A program made the translations under genes and the position numbers. From JADJVL01 sp046331545 (GTDB lineage Bacteria > Acidobacteriota > Holophagae > Holophagales > Holophagaceae), in NCBI GenBank assembly GCA_046331545.1, contig JAXLQR010000002.1, positions 2,728,001-2,792,000 on the forward strand: 64,000 nucleotides of DNA. The letters run 5' to 3'. The stretch's first letter is position 1, and every line of letters begins with the position of its first letter. The notes under the pieces were generated by a model. The model was given only the letters and a program-made list of their open reading frames with translations, was not told the origin of the DNA and made no database searches. This document shows positions 26,924-34,463 of this stretch, piece after piece.

Positions 26924-28981
26924 TCAGGAGCCCCGGCCCCAGGCCCGGAGCAGGGCCTTCACCTTCGGCCTCAGCCCCGCCTCGCTGGCACCGCCGTAGG
27001 CCACGGCGTCCACGTCTCCCGCCAGGGCCTCGAGGCTCCCGGCCAGGGCGGGATGGGCGAGGGCCAGGCGGCGGAGCCAGGACCGGGCCGTCTCCCCCGG
27101 TCCGGGCTCGAGGCCGGGCCCGGCGCGGCGCAGGAGGGGACGGAGGGCCCGCACGCGGTGGAGGCGGAGTTCCGCGTCCATCGCGCGGCGCGGGCGCCTT
27201 CCGAGGAGCCGCCAGGCGAGGACCAGCAGCGCCGCGAGGCCGAGGGCGGAGGCCTCGCGCCTCCCGGGCCGCCAGGAGGGCAGCCCCCGGACCGCCTGCC
27301 GGATCCACTCGGCCCCTTCCATCTGGTCCGCGTCGGAGAAGCGCACCACGTGGCGGTCCCACCGGTAGGACACCGCGTCCGCCCACCGCCGCAGGGCCGC
27401 GCGCCAGCCGGTGGAGCCCGGGGCCGGGGGCGCGGGCGGCGTGGGGTCCGCCACCCGCCAGCCCTGGGCCTCCGCGTCGTAGTACTCCACCCAGGCGTGG
27501 GCCTCGTTCTGGGTGACGAGGAAGTAGCCGCCCTCCTCGCTCCAGGCCCCCAGGCGGTAGCCGTTCACCACCCGCGCGGGGACGCCGCGGCTTCGGAGCA
27601 TGAAGGCGAGGCTGGAGGCGAAGTACTCGCAGTGGCCCGCCTGGGTGCGTTCCAGGAAGTCCTGGAGCGGGTTGACCGCGCCGCCGGAGGGGTTCTCGGT
27701 CGTGTAGCGGAAGGCCCGCAGGCGCGCGGTGAGGCGGCGGGCCAGGGCGGCGGGCGCCCGCTGGGCCGCCGGAAGCGTGTCGGGCGCCGCCTGCAGGCTG
27801 AAGCGCCGGGCCGCCTCCGCCTCCTCCGGGACGTAGGTCAGGGACGCGAGGCGGCGGGTGCGCGTCCACCGTGCCTCCTCGGGCAGGAAGGGCTCCGGCG
27901 CCCGGCTCCGGGCGGCGACCCCCAGGTTCAGCCAGCGCTGGGGGGGGTAGACCCATCGCACGCTGTCGCCGAGGGCCGAACGCACCGGGAAGATCGGCGG
28001 CCACTGCACGTCCACCTCCTCGCCGTAGGGCAGCGGGATGATGCCCTGCGGGCTGGGGGCGACGTAGAACTCCGCCTCCCGCCGGAGGAAGGCGTCGGCG
28101 GGCGGCAGGAAGGCCACCCGGCGCTCCCAGGTGGCGCCGTCCGCCTTCCACTGCAGGCCGTCCAGCCTCTCCAGGACGAGGCCCCGGAGCAGGGCGAACC
28201 GGTCCGCCAGGCGGGCGCGACCTTCGAGGTTCAGCTCCCTCGGCGGGATGACCCGCATCACCACCTCGGGGTTCCCGGCGATGGGGCCCGAGCCGCCCAG
28301 GTCGAGGCTCTCGCTCAGGCCTGCCTGGGAGCCCATCAGCCCGGTGATGGAGAAGGGCAGGGGGCGCAGGGCCAGGGTGGTGCGGGGCAGCACCAGGAAG
28401 AAGCCCCCGGCGAGGGCGAGCACTCCCGCCGTCCAGGGCACCGCCCGGCCCAGGGGCGCCCGCTGCAGCGGCCCGCGCCGAAGCTGGGCGCTCTGCTCCC
28501 AGGCGAGCTGGAGGAGGACCACGGAGGCGCCCAGCACCCAGGCCACGGACCAGCCCATGAAGCCGATCTCCGCGGTGGTCACGGCGGTGGTGATGAAGAG
28601 GAGGAAGCCCATGAAGAGGAGCTGGCGGCGCTGGGGCAGCTCCCGGGGCAGGACGAGGCGCAGGCCGCAGAGCACGAAGAGGGTGTGCACCGCCACCACC
28701 ACGGGGTTGCGGCGGCCCGTGGGCCCGAAGAGGTCCAGGAGGAAGACGGCCGCGGCCGCCAGTTCCAGCCAGCGCCGCCAGCGGCTCAGGTCCAGCCGCA
28801 TGGCCTCCACCAGCGCCCCCAGCAGCAGGGGCACCGGGAACAGCAGCTCCTCCCAGGTCTCGTAGACCCCCGTGGACACGGTGGCGCCGTAGGCGAGCCA
28901 GGGGGGGAGGTGATCGATCCAGCGGGCGAGGCGCACGGGGACATGGTGAAGCCGTTCGAAGCGCGTGGCTAGCCGGGGCAA
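26924..28981 (-). CDS. TgpA-like transglutaminase membrane protein (DUF3488)
   Basis: A 685-residue protein with N-terminal membrane helices (DUF3488-like), a large extracytoplasmic region holding a transglutaminase core, a further helix (ALGLAALLVLAWRLLG) and a cytoplasmic tail. The catalytic triad is visible: Cys in QAGHCEYFASS, His in NEAHAWVEYYD and Asp in WRVADPT. Related TgpA of Pseudomonas is needed for viability, but its substrate is not known to me. The annotated TTG start gives the full N-terminus. The exact start is uncertain because no ATG occurs before the first helices. Confidence 0.85.
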   Translation of the reverse strand: MPRLATRFERLHHVPVRLARWIDHLPPWLAYGATVSTGVYETWEELLFPVPLLLGALVEAMRLDLSRWRRWLELAAAAVFLLDLFGPTGRRNPVVVAVHTLFVLCGLRLVLPRELPQRRQLLFMGFLLFITTAVTTAEIGFMGWSVAWVLGASVVLLQLAWEQSAQLRRGPLQRAPLGRAVPWTAGVLALAGGFFLVLPRTTLALRPLPFSITGLMGSQAGLSESLDLGGSGPIAGNPEVVMRVIPPRELNLEGRARLADRFALLRGLVLERLDGLQWKADGATWERRVAFLPPADAFLRREAEFYVAPSPQGIIPLPYGEEVDVQWPPIFPVRSALGDSVRWVYPPQRWLNLGVAARSRAPEPFLPEEARWTRTRRLASLTYVPEEAEAARRFSLQAAPDTLPAAQRAPAALARRLTARLRAFRYTTENPSGGAVNPLQDFLERTQAGHCEYFASSLAFMLRSRGVPARVVNGYRLGAWSEEGGYFLVTQNEAHAWVEYYDAEAQGWRVADPTPPAPPAPGSTGWRAALRRWADAVSYRWDRHVVRFSDADQMEGAEWIRQAVRGLPSWRPGRREASALGLAALLVLAWRLLGRRPRRAMDAELRLHRVRALRPLLRRAGPGLEPGPGETARSWLRRLALAHPALAGSLEALAGDVDAVAYGGASEAGLRPKVKALLRAWGRGS

Positions 28982-28994
28982 GAGGATCCAGATG

Positions 28995-29054
28995 TTGGAT
29001 TTGAATTTGGATTTGGATCTGGAGTTGGAGTTGACGTTGACGTTGACGTTGAAT
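28995..29054 (+). repeat. ten tandem hexanucleotide units
   Basis: Ten consecutive 6-base units with the pattern TTGGAT / TTGGAG / TTGACG / TTGAAT, starting 14 bases upstream of the TTG start of the transglutaminase gene. Three TTGACG units are identical. Such short arrays mutate by slippage and, in this position, could alter the promoter spacing of the minus-strand gene. The effect is speculative. Confidence 0.7.
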
Positions 29055-29062
29055 TTCCTGGC

Positions 29063-29111
29063 GCACCTCGATCAAGCAAGGCCGTCCTGTGGCCTTGCTT
29101 GATCGAGGTGC
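29063..29111 (+). repeat. 21-bp perfect palindrome, REP-like
   Basis: Bases 29063-29083 and 29091-29111 are perfect inverted repeats around a 7-base loop. The outer 11 bases GCACCTCGATC are shared with the palindrome at 30688-30742 on the other side of the IS110 relic. The central parts differ, as in REP families with conserved ends. Confidence 0.75.
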
Positions 29112-29293
29112 CGGCAAGCGGGAGCGCGCCAGGCTGGGTCGACATCCGGTTCCCGGTGCCGGATGAAGCAGGAGCCAGACTCCGCCTGAGCCTTCGACCA
29201 CCGAACGATTCCGTCCCGGGACCACGATCCCTCAGGGTCCTGCCGTGATGGTGTGGTCGCGCGCAACCCCCTTTCCCTTCGCCAGGTGAGGAT

Positions 29294-29395
29294 GCCTCCG
29301 GGGCAGGCGGACAAGGACGCGAAAGGCCCGCCAGGAAAGGCGCTGTCAGGCCTTTCGCGGTCCCGCTTGAGGCTTTGTCCGCCTGCCCCGGAGGC
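29294..29395 (+). repeat. 102-bp nested palindrome
   Basis: An outer 21-bp perfect stem (29294-29314 with 29375-29395) encloses an inner 11-bp stem (29318-29328 with 29349-29359). The transcript would fold into one long hairpin. It lies between the transglutaminase gene and the IS110 relic. The rest of 28982-29430 shows no gene. Confidence 0.7.
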
Positions 29396-29430
29396 TTGTT
29401 GCTGCCGATACGAAGGGAAAGGTGGATGGA

Positions 29431-30430
29431 TCAGGACGCCGCGGGAATGGGGCCGGAAGGGTAATCCGCTCGGTAGTCCATCTCGTGCACGAGGAGGGCT
29501 CTCATGAGCAGGAGCAGCCGACGCATCACGGCTCCCAGCGCGGATTTCCGGGCCTTGCCCCGGGCGACCAGCGCATCGAACACGGCTTTCATTGGCCCAT
29601 CGCTGCGCAGGGAGGCCATGGCCGCGAGGTAGAGCAACTGGCGGATCCGGCTGTTGCCCTGCTTGCACATCCGGGTCCTGCCGCGCACGGAAGTCCCTGA
29701 CAGCCGTTGTCTCGGCGAGACACCCACGTAAGCCCCCAGCTGCCTGGCCCGCTGGAACCGGCGGAGGTCCCCAAAATGGCCAGCACGCTGATGGCGACGA
29801 TGGGGCCGATCCCCGGAATGGTCATCAGCCTCCTCATGTCGGCCTTCATGGCAGGGTGCGCATCCATCAAGTCGTGGATCCCGGCCTCGATCCGAGAGAT
29901 CGCATCCTTCAGTTGGCGCTCGAGGCCTTCCCGCACGCTGCGAGCAGGTCGGACTGGCCCGAATTGGGTCGCTTCCGGTGCTCGGCGAGCATCTGGACCA
30001 GGGCTTCCCGTTCGTGGAGCAGTTCCCTCAGCCGCATCCGCTCCGGCTCTGGGACCCAGCTCGCTTCGGGGCGGTGGGACGCCGCGAAACAGGCAATGAC
30101 CCGCGCGTCGATCCGGTCGTTCTTGTTCCGGACAGCAAGGGATCGTCCGAAGGCCTTGACCTGCATCGGGTTCAGAACGCACACGCGAAGACCCGGCCGG
30201 ACTTCCCTTAGCCATTCGGCCACCTCCTGGCTGAAGCGGCCAGTCGACTCCCAGCGCCACACCGGCAACCTCGCCGGCCCGGTCCAGGCAGGCTTGGATC
30301 CCGGCCCGCGTTCGGGGTGGTTGTGGACGTCGGCCCGGAGTTCCGGGGCAGAACCTTCCACCTCTAACGCGGCGTCAAATGTCGCCGAGGAGATGTCGAG
30401 CCCGAGCCAACGGGTTGGGTGTATGGTCAT
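29431..30430 (-). pseudogene. IS110 family transposase, frameshifted
   Basis: The IS110 transposase is split over three frames. Frame one (from ATG 30430) has the N-terminal DEDD-type domain: WLGLDISSATFDAALE, RNKNDRIDARVIACFAA. Frame two begins near 29945 with the helical linker and MTIPGIGPIVAISVLA, the start of the C-terminal Transposase_20 domain. Frame three (near 29730) continues it with GVSPRQRLSGTSVRGRTRM and NSRIRQLLYLAAMASL. Total span about 1 kb, close to an intact element, so two frameshifts inactivate it unless sequencing errors are present. A good GAGGAGG site precedes the start. IS110 elements carry a guide (bridge) RNA in their non-coding ends, most likely 30446-30687 here. 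Confidence 0.85.
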
Positions 30431-30445
30431 GGCGTTCCTCCTCAC

Positions 30446-30831
30446 GGAGGCACAAGCAAGTGCCCACCTGCCCCAGCATGTGAATTCGGATTCGTCCGAG
30501 ATGGTGTCCGGGCCTTCGGTGGAGCACGAGGAGGGGGAGGGCTCAATCGCGGCAACGGAATCAAGGTTCCAGCTACGCTTCCGGCCTCATCCCCCTCCGC
30601 CCTGCTCCCGTGTCAAAGACCCCGGCCGCGGGGCTGAAGGGAACATACCCCCGGGGACGACCGAAACATACACGCTATCGCTTGGCCGCACCTCGATCGG
30701 GCATGTTTCGCACACCCCGCGAAACATGCCCGATCGAGGTGCCTTTGGAAGGTCAACTTCCAAACCGAAGGGCACGCCGCGGGGCAACGGGTTCTGGTCC
30801 TGTTTGGACGGGGAATCAGACCTAGCTCGGT
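30446..30831 (+). other. non-coding region: IS110 flank and palindromes
   Basis: No gene is supported. The part next to the transposase start is where the non-coding end of an IS110 element and its possible bridge RNA would lie. It also holds the 30688-30742 palindrome and an 8-bp inverted repeat TTTGGAAG/CTTCCAAA at 30744-30764. Confidence 0.4.
30688..30742 (+). repeat. 23-bp perfect palindrome, REP-like
   Basis: Bases 30688-30710 and 30720-30742 are perfect inverted repeats around a 9-base loop. The terminal GCACCTCGATC is identical to that of the palindrome at 29063-29111. The two bracket the IS110 relic at distances of about 320 and 260 bp. Confidence 0.75.
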
Positions 30832-32367
30832 TTACTCCCGCTTCCAGATCCCGGCGTAATCCCCCACGCCGTTGAGATCGATCTCGAACCTCGGGTCCAC
30901 CGCCGCGATCTGGTCGGGCCACCACAGGAGCACGTAGGGCGCCTGGGCCACGAGGCGGGCCTGCACCCGGCGCAGGAGGGCGAAGCGGGTCGAGGCATCC
31001 GGGGCCTTCCGGGAGGCCTCCAGGAGGCGGTCCACCTCGGGATCGGCGAAGCGCCCGCGATTGAATCCCTTCGGTGGGACCTTCGAGGAATGGAAGGCCT
31101 CCACGAGCATCTCGGGGTCGCTGGCGCCGACCCAGCGGATGGAGTAGGCCTCGAACTTCCCGGCGATGACCTCGGTGAGCAGCGTGCCGAATTCCCGGGT
31201 GGAGATGCGCAGCTCCACGCCGAGGCGGCGCCACATGGCCTGCAGGGCGAGGGCCTTCATGCGCGCCTCGGTCTCGGTCGTGCTCGACAGCGTCAGCCGG
31301 AAGCGGATCCCGTCCGGCCCGCGGCGCAGGCCCGCCTCGTCCAGCAGGGCCTCGGCGCGCCGGAGGTTCGACTCCAGGTCCGGCGCGAGGCCCAGCTCCC
31401 GCCGCACGTCCGCCCCCCAGGGCAGCTCCGGCGGGTAGAAGCCCCAGGCCTCCCGGGCGAGGCCGCCGCGGAGGTGGCGCACCATCGCCTCGCGGTCGGT
31501 GGCCAGGGCGAGGGCGAAGCGCACCCGGGGATCCTTCAGCACCGGGTGCTGGCAGTTGAAGGCCACGTACTCGAGGTTCGCGCCCGGGAAGTGGCGCACC
31601 GCGAAGCCCTGCCCCGGGCGCAGCAGGTCCGGCGGCAGGTTGTTCAGGGTGGCCTGCAGCGTGCCGTGGCGCAGGGCCAGCAGCCGGGTGGTGGCGTCGG
31701 GCATGAGGCGCAGCTCGAGGTCCTGGGGTGTTCCGCCGTGCCCGGCGAGGTCCGGGTGGCCGGGCTTCGCCTCCAGCAGGATGCGCTGCTCGGGCACCAC
31801 CTCACGTATGCGGTAGGGCCCGGTGCCCGGCAGGCGCGGGCCGCGCATCCCCTTCGGCGCGATGCCGAGGATGGCCCGCACCAGGTTGGAGGGGAAGCCC
31901 GGGCTCGGTGCCTTCAGCGTGATGCGCAGGGTCTCGATTTCCGGACTCCGCGCCACCTCCAGCGCCGCGATCTCGTTCCGGAAGGGTCCGGCCTTGGGGC
32001 TCGCGAGGCCTGGCTCCAGGAGGGCCTCGAGGGAGTCCTTCGCGTCCTCCGCGGTGAGGGCGCGCCCATCGTCGTAGATCGGGGCCCGGCGGCGGTCGAA
32101 GTCGAAGGCGAGCACCGTGAAGGGGGCCTCCCACCGCCAGGCCGAGCAGGCGTCGGGCACGAGGTTCAGGGTGGCGTCGCGTTTCAGCAGCCCCTGGTGG
32201 GTCAGCGCCAGCAGCCGCTGGCTGGCCTGGTCCTGGCCGAAGCGCGGATCGAGGGAGAGGGGGAAGGCCTCCCAGGCCATGACGGCCGTGTGCGGCCGGG
32301 GGGCGGGGCGGCAAGCGGCGAGGAGCAGCAGCGCGCCGGCGAGGGCGGCGGGGCGCGGCGGGGTCAC
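30832..32367 (-). CDS. ABC transporter substrate-binding lipoprotein, family 5 (peptide/nickel type)
   Basis: A 511-residue binding protein. The N-terminal ALAGALLLLAAC is a lipoprotein signal with cleavage before Cys. The family 5 fold follows: LSLDPRFGQDQASQRLLALT, YDDGRALTAEDAKDSLEAL, LPGTGPYRIREVVPEQRI, EYVAFNCQHPVLKDPRVRFA and a C-terminal RWVGASDPEMLVEAFHS. Such proteins bind peptides or murein fragments. GTG 32367 overlaps the anmK stop (GTGA), so import of anhydro-muropeptides for recycling is a reasonable inference. No permease genes are adjacent. Confidence 0.88.
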   Translation of the reverse strand: MTPPRPAALAGALLLLAACRPAPRPHTAVMAWEAFPLSLDPRFGQDQASQRLLALTHQGLLKRDATLNLVPDACSAWRWEAPFTVLAFDFDRRRAPIYDDGRALTAEDAKDSLEALLEPGLASPKAGPFRNEIAALEVARSPEIETLRITLKAPSPGFPSNLVRAILGIAPKGMRGPRLPGTGPYRIREVVPEQRILLEAKPGHPDLAGHGGTPQDLELRLMPDATTRLLALRHGTLQATLNNLPPDLLRPGQGFAVRHFPGANLEYVAFNCQHPVLKDPRVRFALALATDREAMVRHLRGGLAREAWGFYPPELPWGADVRRELGLAPDLESNLRRAEALLDEAGLRRGPDGIRFRLTLSSTTETEARMKALALQAMWRRLGVELRISTREFGTLLTEVIAGKFEAYSIRWVGASDPEMLVEAFHSSKVPPKGFNRGRFADPEVDRLLEASRKAPDASTRFALLRRVQARLVAQAPYVLLWWPDQIAAVDPRFEIDLNGVGDYAGIWKRE

Positions 32368-33497
32368 GGGAACACCCAGCTCCCGAGCACCGCCTCCCGC
32401 TCCGCGCCGGTCACCGCCGGATCGTGGGCGGGCAGCCCGGCGGCGCTGGCCGCGCCCAGCAGGGCCCAGCTCACCGCCTCCCGGGAGCCCGGCGGAAGCT
32501 CCACGTCGTCCTCCACGGCGAAGGCCGGGAAGGCCTCCGCGAGGAGGGCGCGCAGGGGCCGGTGGCGCGCGCCGCCCCCGGAGATCTTGAGCGCCGTGCC
32601 CGCGGGCAGGGGCACCCCGAAGCGGGACCAGCCCTCGGCGCAGGCGCGGGCGGTGAAGGCGGACAGGGTGGCCAGGCGGTCCTCCAGGGGCATCGCCTCC
32701 AGGTGCAGGGCCTCGCGCTCCAGCCAGGCGGCCCCGAAGGCCTCCCGGCCGGTGGACTTCGGCGGCGGCGTGGTGAAGAAGGGATCCGTCATCCAGGCCT
32801 CCACGGCCTCCCCGCGCACCCGGCCCCCGGCCGCCGAGCCCTCGGGATCGAAGGGCCGGCCCAGCCAGCGGCGCGCGGCGAGGTCGAGCAGGCTCATGCC
32901 CGGTCCCGCGTCGAAGCCGTGCACGCGCTGGCCGTCCCAGGCCGCGAGGTTGGCGATGCCGCCGAGGTTCAGGGCCAGCCAGGGCCGGGCGGTGCCCCGC
33001 AGCCACAGTTCCGCCTTCGGCACCAGGGGTGCCCCCTGGCCGCCCAGGGCCATATCCCGGCGGCGCAGGTCCCAGACCACCGGGCAGGCCAGGGCCTCCG
33101 CCAGGAGGTAGGGATCGGCGAGCTGCAGCGTCGCGCCTTCGGCGGGCCGGTGCTGCACCGTCTGGCCGTGGAGGCTGGCCAGGTGCGGCGCGCGGCCCGT
33201 GGCACGGACGCAGGCGCGGGCGGCGCGGGCGTGGTGCTCCCCGAGGCGGCGCTGGAGGACGCAGAGGCGGGAGGGCGGCAGGCGGTCCGCCGCGGCCTCG
33301 AGGACTTCGGCGCGCAGCGCCTCGGGGTAGGGCTCGGCGTGGTGGCGCAGCAGGCCCTGGAAGGGCTGGCCGCCGGTGAAGCCGCGGGCGTCCACCGAGA
33401 CGAGCGCGGCGTCCACCCCGTCCGCCGAGGTGCCGGACATGAGGCCCAGCACGGTCCAGGTCCCGTCCGGGAGATCGAGGCTGGGAGCGCGGCGCAT
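32364..33497 (-). CDS. anmK: anhydro-N-acetylmuramic acid kinase
   Basis: AnmK phosphorylates and opens 1,6-anhydro-MurNAc to MurNAc-6-phosphate in cell-wall recycling. The 377-residue protein has the N-terminal VLGLMSGTSADGVDAALV box, SLHGQTVQHRP, WDLRRRDMALGGQGAPLVP, LNLGGIANLA and GFDAGPGMSLLDL, all typical. Its stop overlaps the start of the solute-binding lipoprotein gene, linking the two in one operon. Confidence 0.95.
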   Translation of the reverse strand: MRRAPSLDLPDGTWTVLGLMSGTSADGVDAALVSVDARGFTGGQPFQGLLRHHAEPYPEALRAEVLEAAADRLPPSRLCVLQRRLGEHHARAARACVRATGRAPHLASLHGQTVQHRPAEGATLQLADPYLLAEALACPVVWDLRRRDMALGGQGAPLVPKAELWLRGTARPWLALNLGGIANLAAWDGQRVHGFDAGPGMSLLDLAARRWLGRPFDPEGSAAGGRVRGEAVEAWMTDPFFTTPPPKSTGREAFGAAWLEREALHLEAMPLEDRLATLSAFTARACAEGWSRFGVPLPAGTALKISGGGARHRPLRALLAEAFPAFAVEDDVELPPGSREAVSWALLGAASAAGLPAHDPAVTGAEREAVLGSWVFP

Positions 33498-33596
33498 GGG
33501 CCCAGGATGCCAGGACCGGGGTGCTTCCCCGGAATTTCGGAGGTTGGCCCCGCGCCCCGGGCGCCGTCACACTGGGGCAGCCCTTCCGAGGTTGCC

Positions 33597-34325
33597 ATGC
33601 ACGTCACCGCCCTCCTGCTGCACCAGCCCCGCGCCCGCCGCCGCGAGGACTCCTCCTCCGGCGCCGCCGCCGGCGGCTGCCTGGGGTCCTTCGGCTGCCT
33701 CTTCTTCATCCTGGCGGCGGGGGCCGTGCTCTTCTTCGTGCTGCGCGGCCGGAAGGACAAGGCGGAGACCCTCGGCGCCTCCAAGCGGCCCATGGGCTCG
33801 GGCCCGGTGCAGGGCATCAAGTTCGCGTGCCCCTACCCGAAGTGCCCGAACTGCGCGGCCCCCTCGGACAAGATGACCTTCGACTACGACGGCATGCGCA
33901 AGGTGACCTGGAAGTGCGGCTACTGCACCAGCGTCGCCGGCATCCAGGAGCTGAAGGACGAGGAGCTGCCCCCCGGCGCCCGCCAGCGCCTGGGCCTCGA
34001 CCCCGCGCCGGGCATGGGCCAGGGCCTGCAGCCCGGCATGCAGCAGGCCCCGGGCATGGACGTGGGCGGCCTGCTCACGGGCATGATGATCGGCTCAATG
34101 ATGGGCGGCGGCAGCGGGCACCACCACCACGATGACGGCGGCTTCGGCGGCACGAGCGGAGGATCCTCCACCGGCGCCGACTGGGGCGAGTCCAGCACCG
34201 GCGGCTCCGACTGGGGCTCCTCGGATTCCGGCGGTGGCGGCAGCGACTGGGGCGGCTCGGATTCCGGCGGCGGGTCGGACTGGGGCGGCGGGGGCGACAG
34301 CGGGGGCGGCGGAAGCGACTGGTAG
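33597..34325 (+). CDS. membrane protein with zinc ribbon and Gly/Ser/Trp-rich tail
   Basis: A 242-residue protein of unknown role. One membrane helix (CLGSFGCLFFILAAGAVLFF), then a Cys cluster CPYPKCPNC ... CGYC that could bind zinc, a Met/Gly/Gln-rich linker, a GHHHHDDGG patch and a tail of repeated SDWG units separated by Gly/Ser, ending in SDW. The low-complexity tail resembles those of TPM-family proteins. ATG 33597 gives the helix at a normal distance from the N-terminus. I do not recognise a family. Confidence 0.7.
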   Translation: MHVTALLLHQPRARRREDSSSGAAAGGCLGSFGCLFFILAAGAVLFFVLRGRKDKAETLGASKRPMGSGPVQGIKFACPYPKCPNCAAPSDKMTFDYDGMRKVTWKCGYCTSVAGIQELKDEELPPGARQRLGLDPAPGMGQGLQPGMQQAPGMDVGGLLTGMMIGSMMGGGSGHHHHDDGGFGGTSGGSSTGADWGESSTGGSDWGSSDSGGGGSDWGGSDSGGGSDWGGGGDSGGGGSDW

Positions 34326-34463
34326 GGCGGGCCCGGACCTCCGGACGCAGGGGTCCGATTGCATTCGGGCCGGGATTCCCGCATCCTGCCGGGACCAGCC
34401 CCCACGATGTCCGTCCGGTCCCTATCGTGCCCGTCCGCGGGCTGGGTCTCTCGTGGAGTCCCC

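Noticed and set aside
29431..30430. Intact IS110 transposase with programmed frameshifts.
   Set aside because: Two frame changes are needed, with no slippery sequences seen. IS110 transposases are normally one frame.
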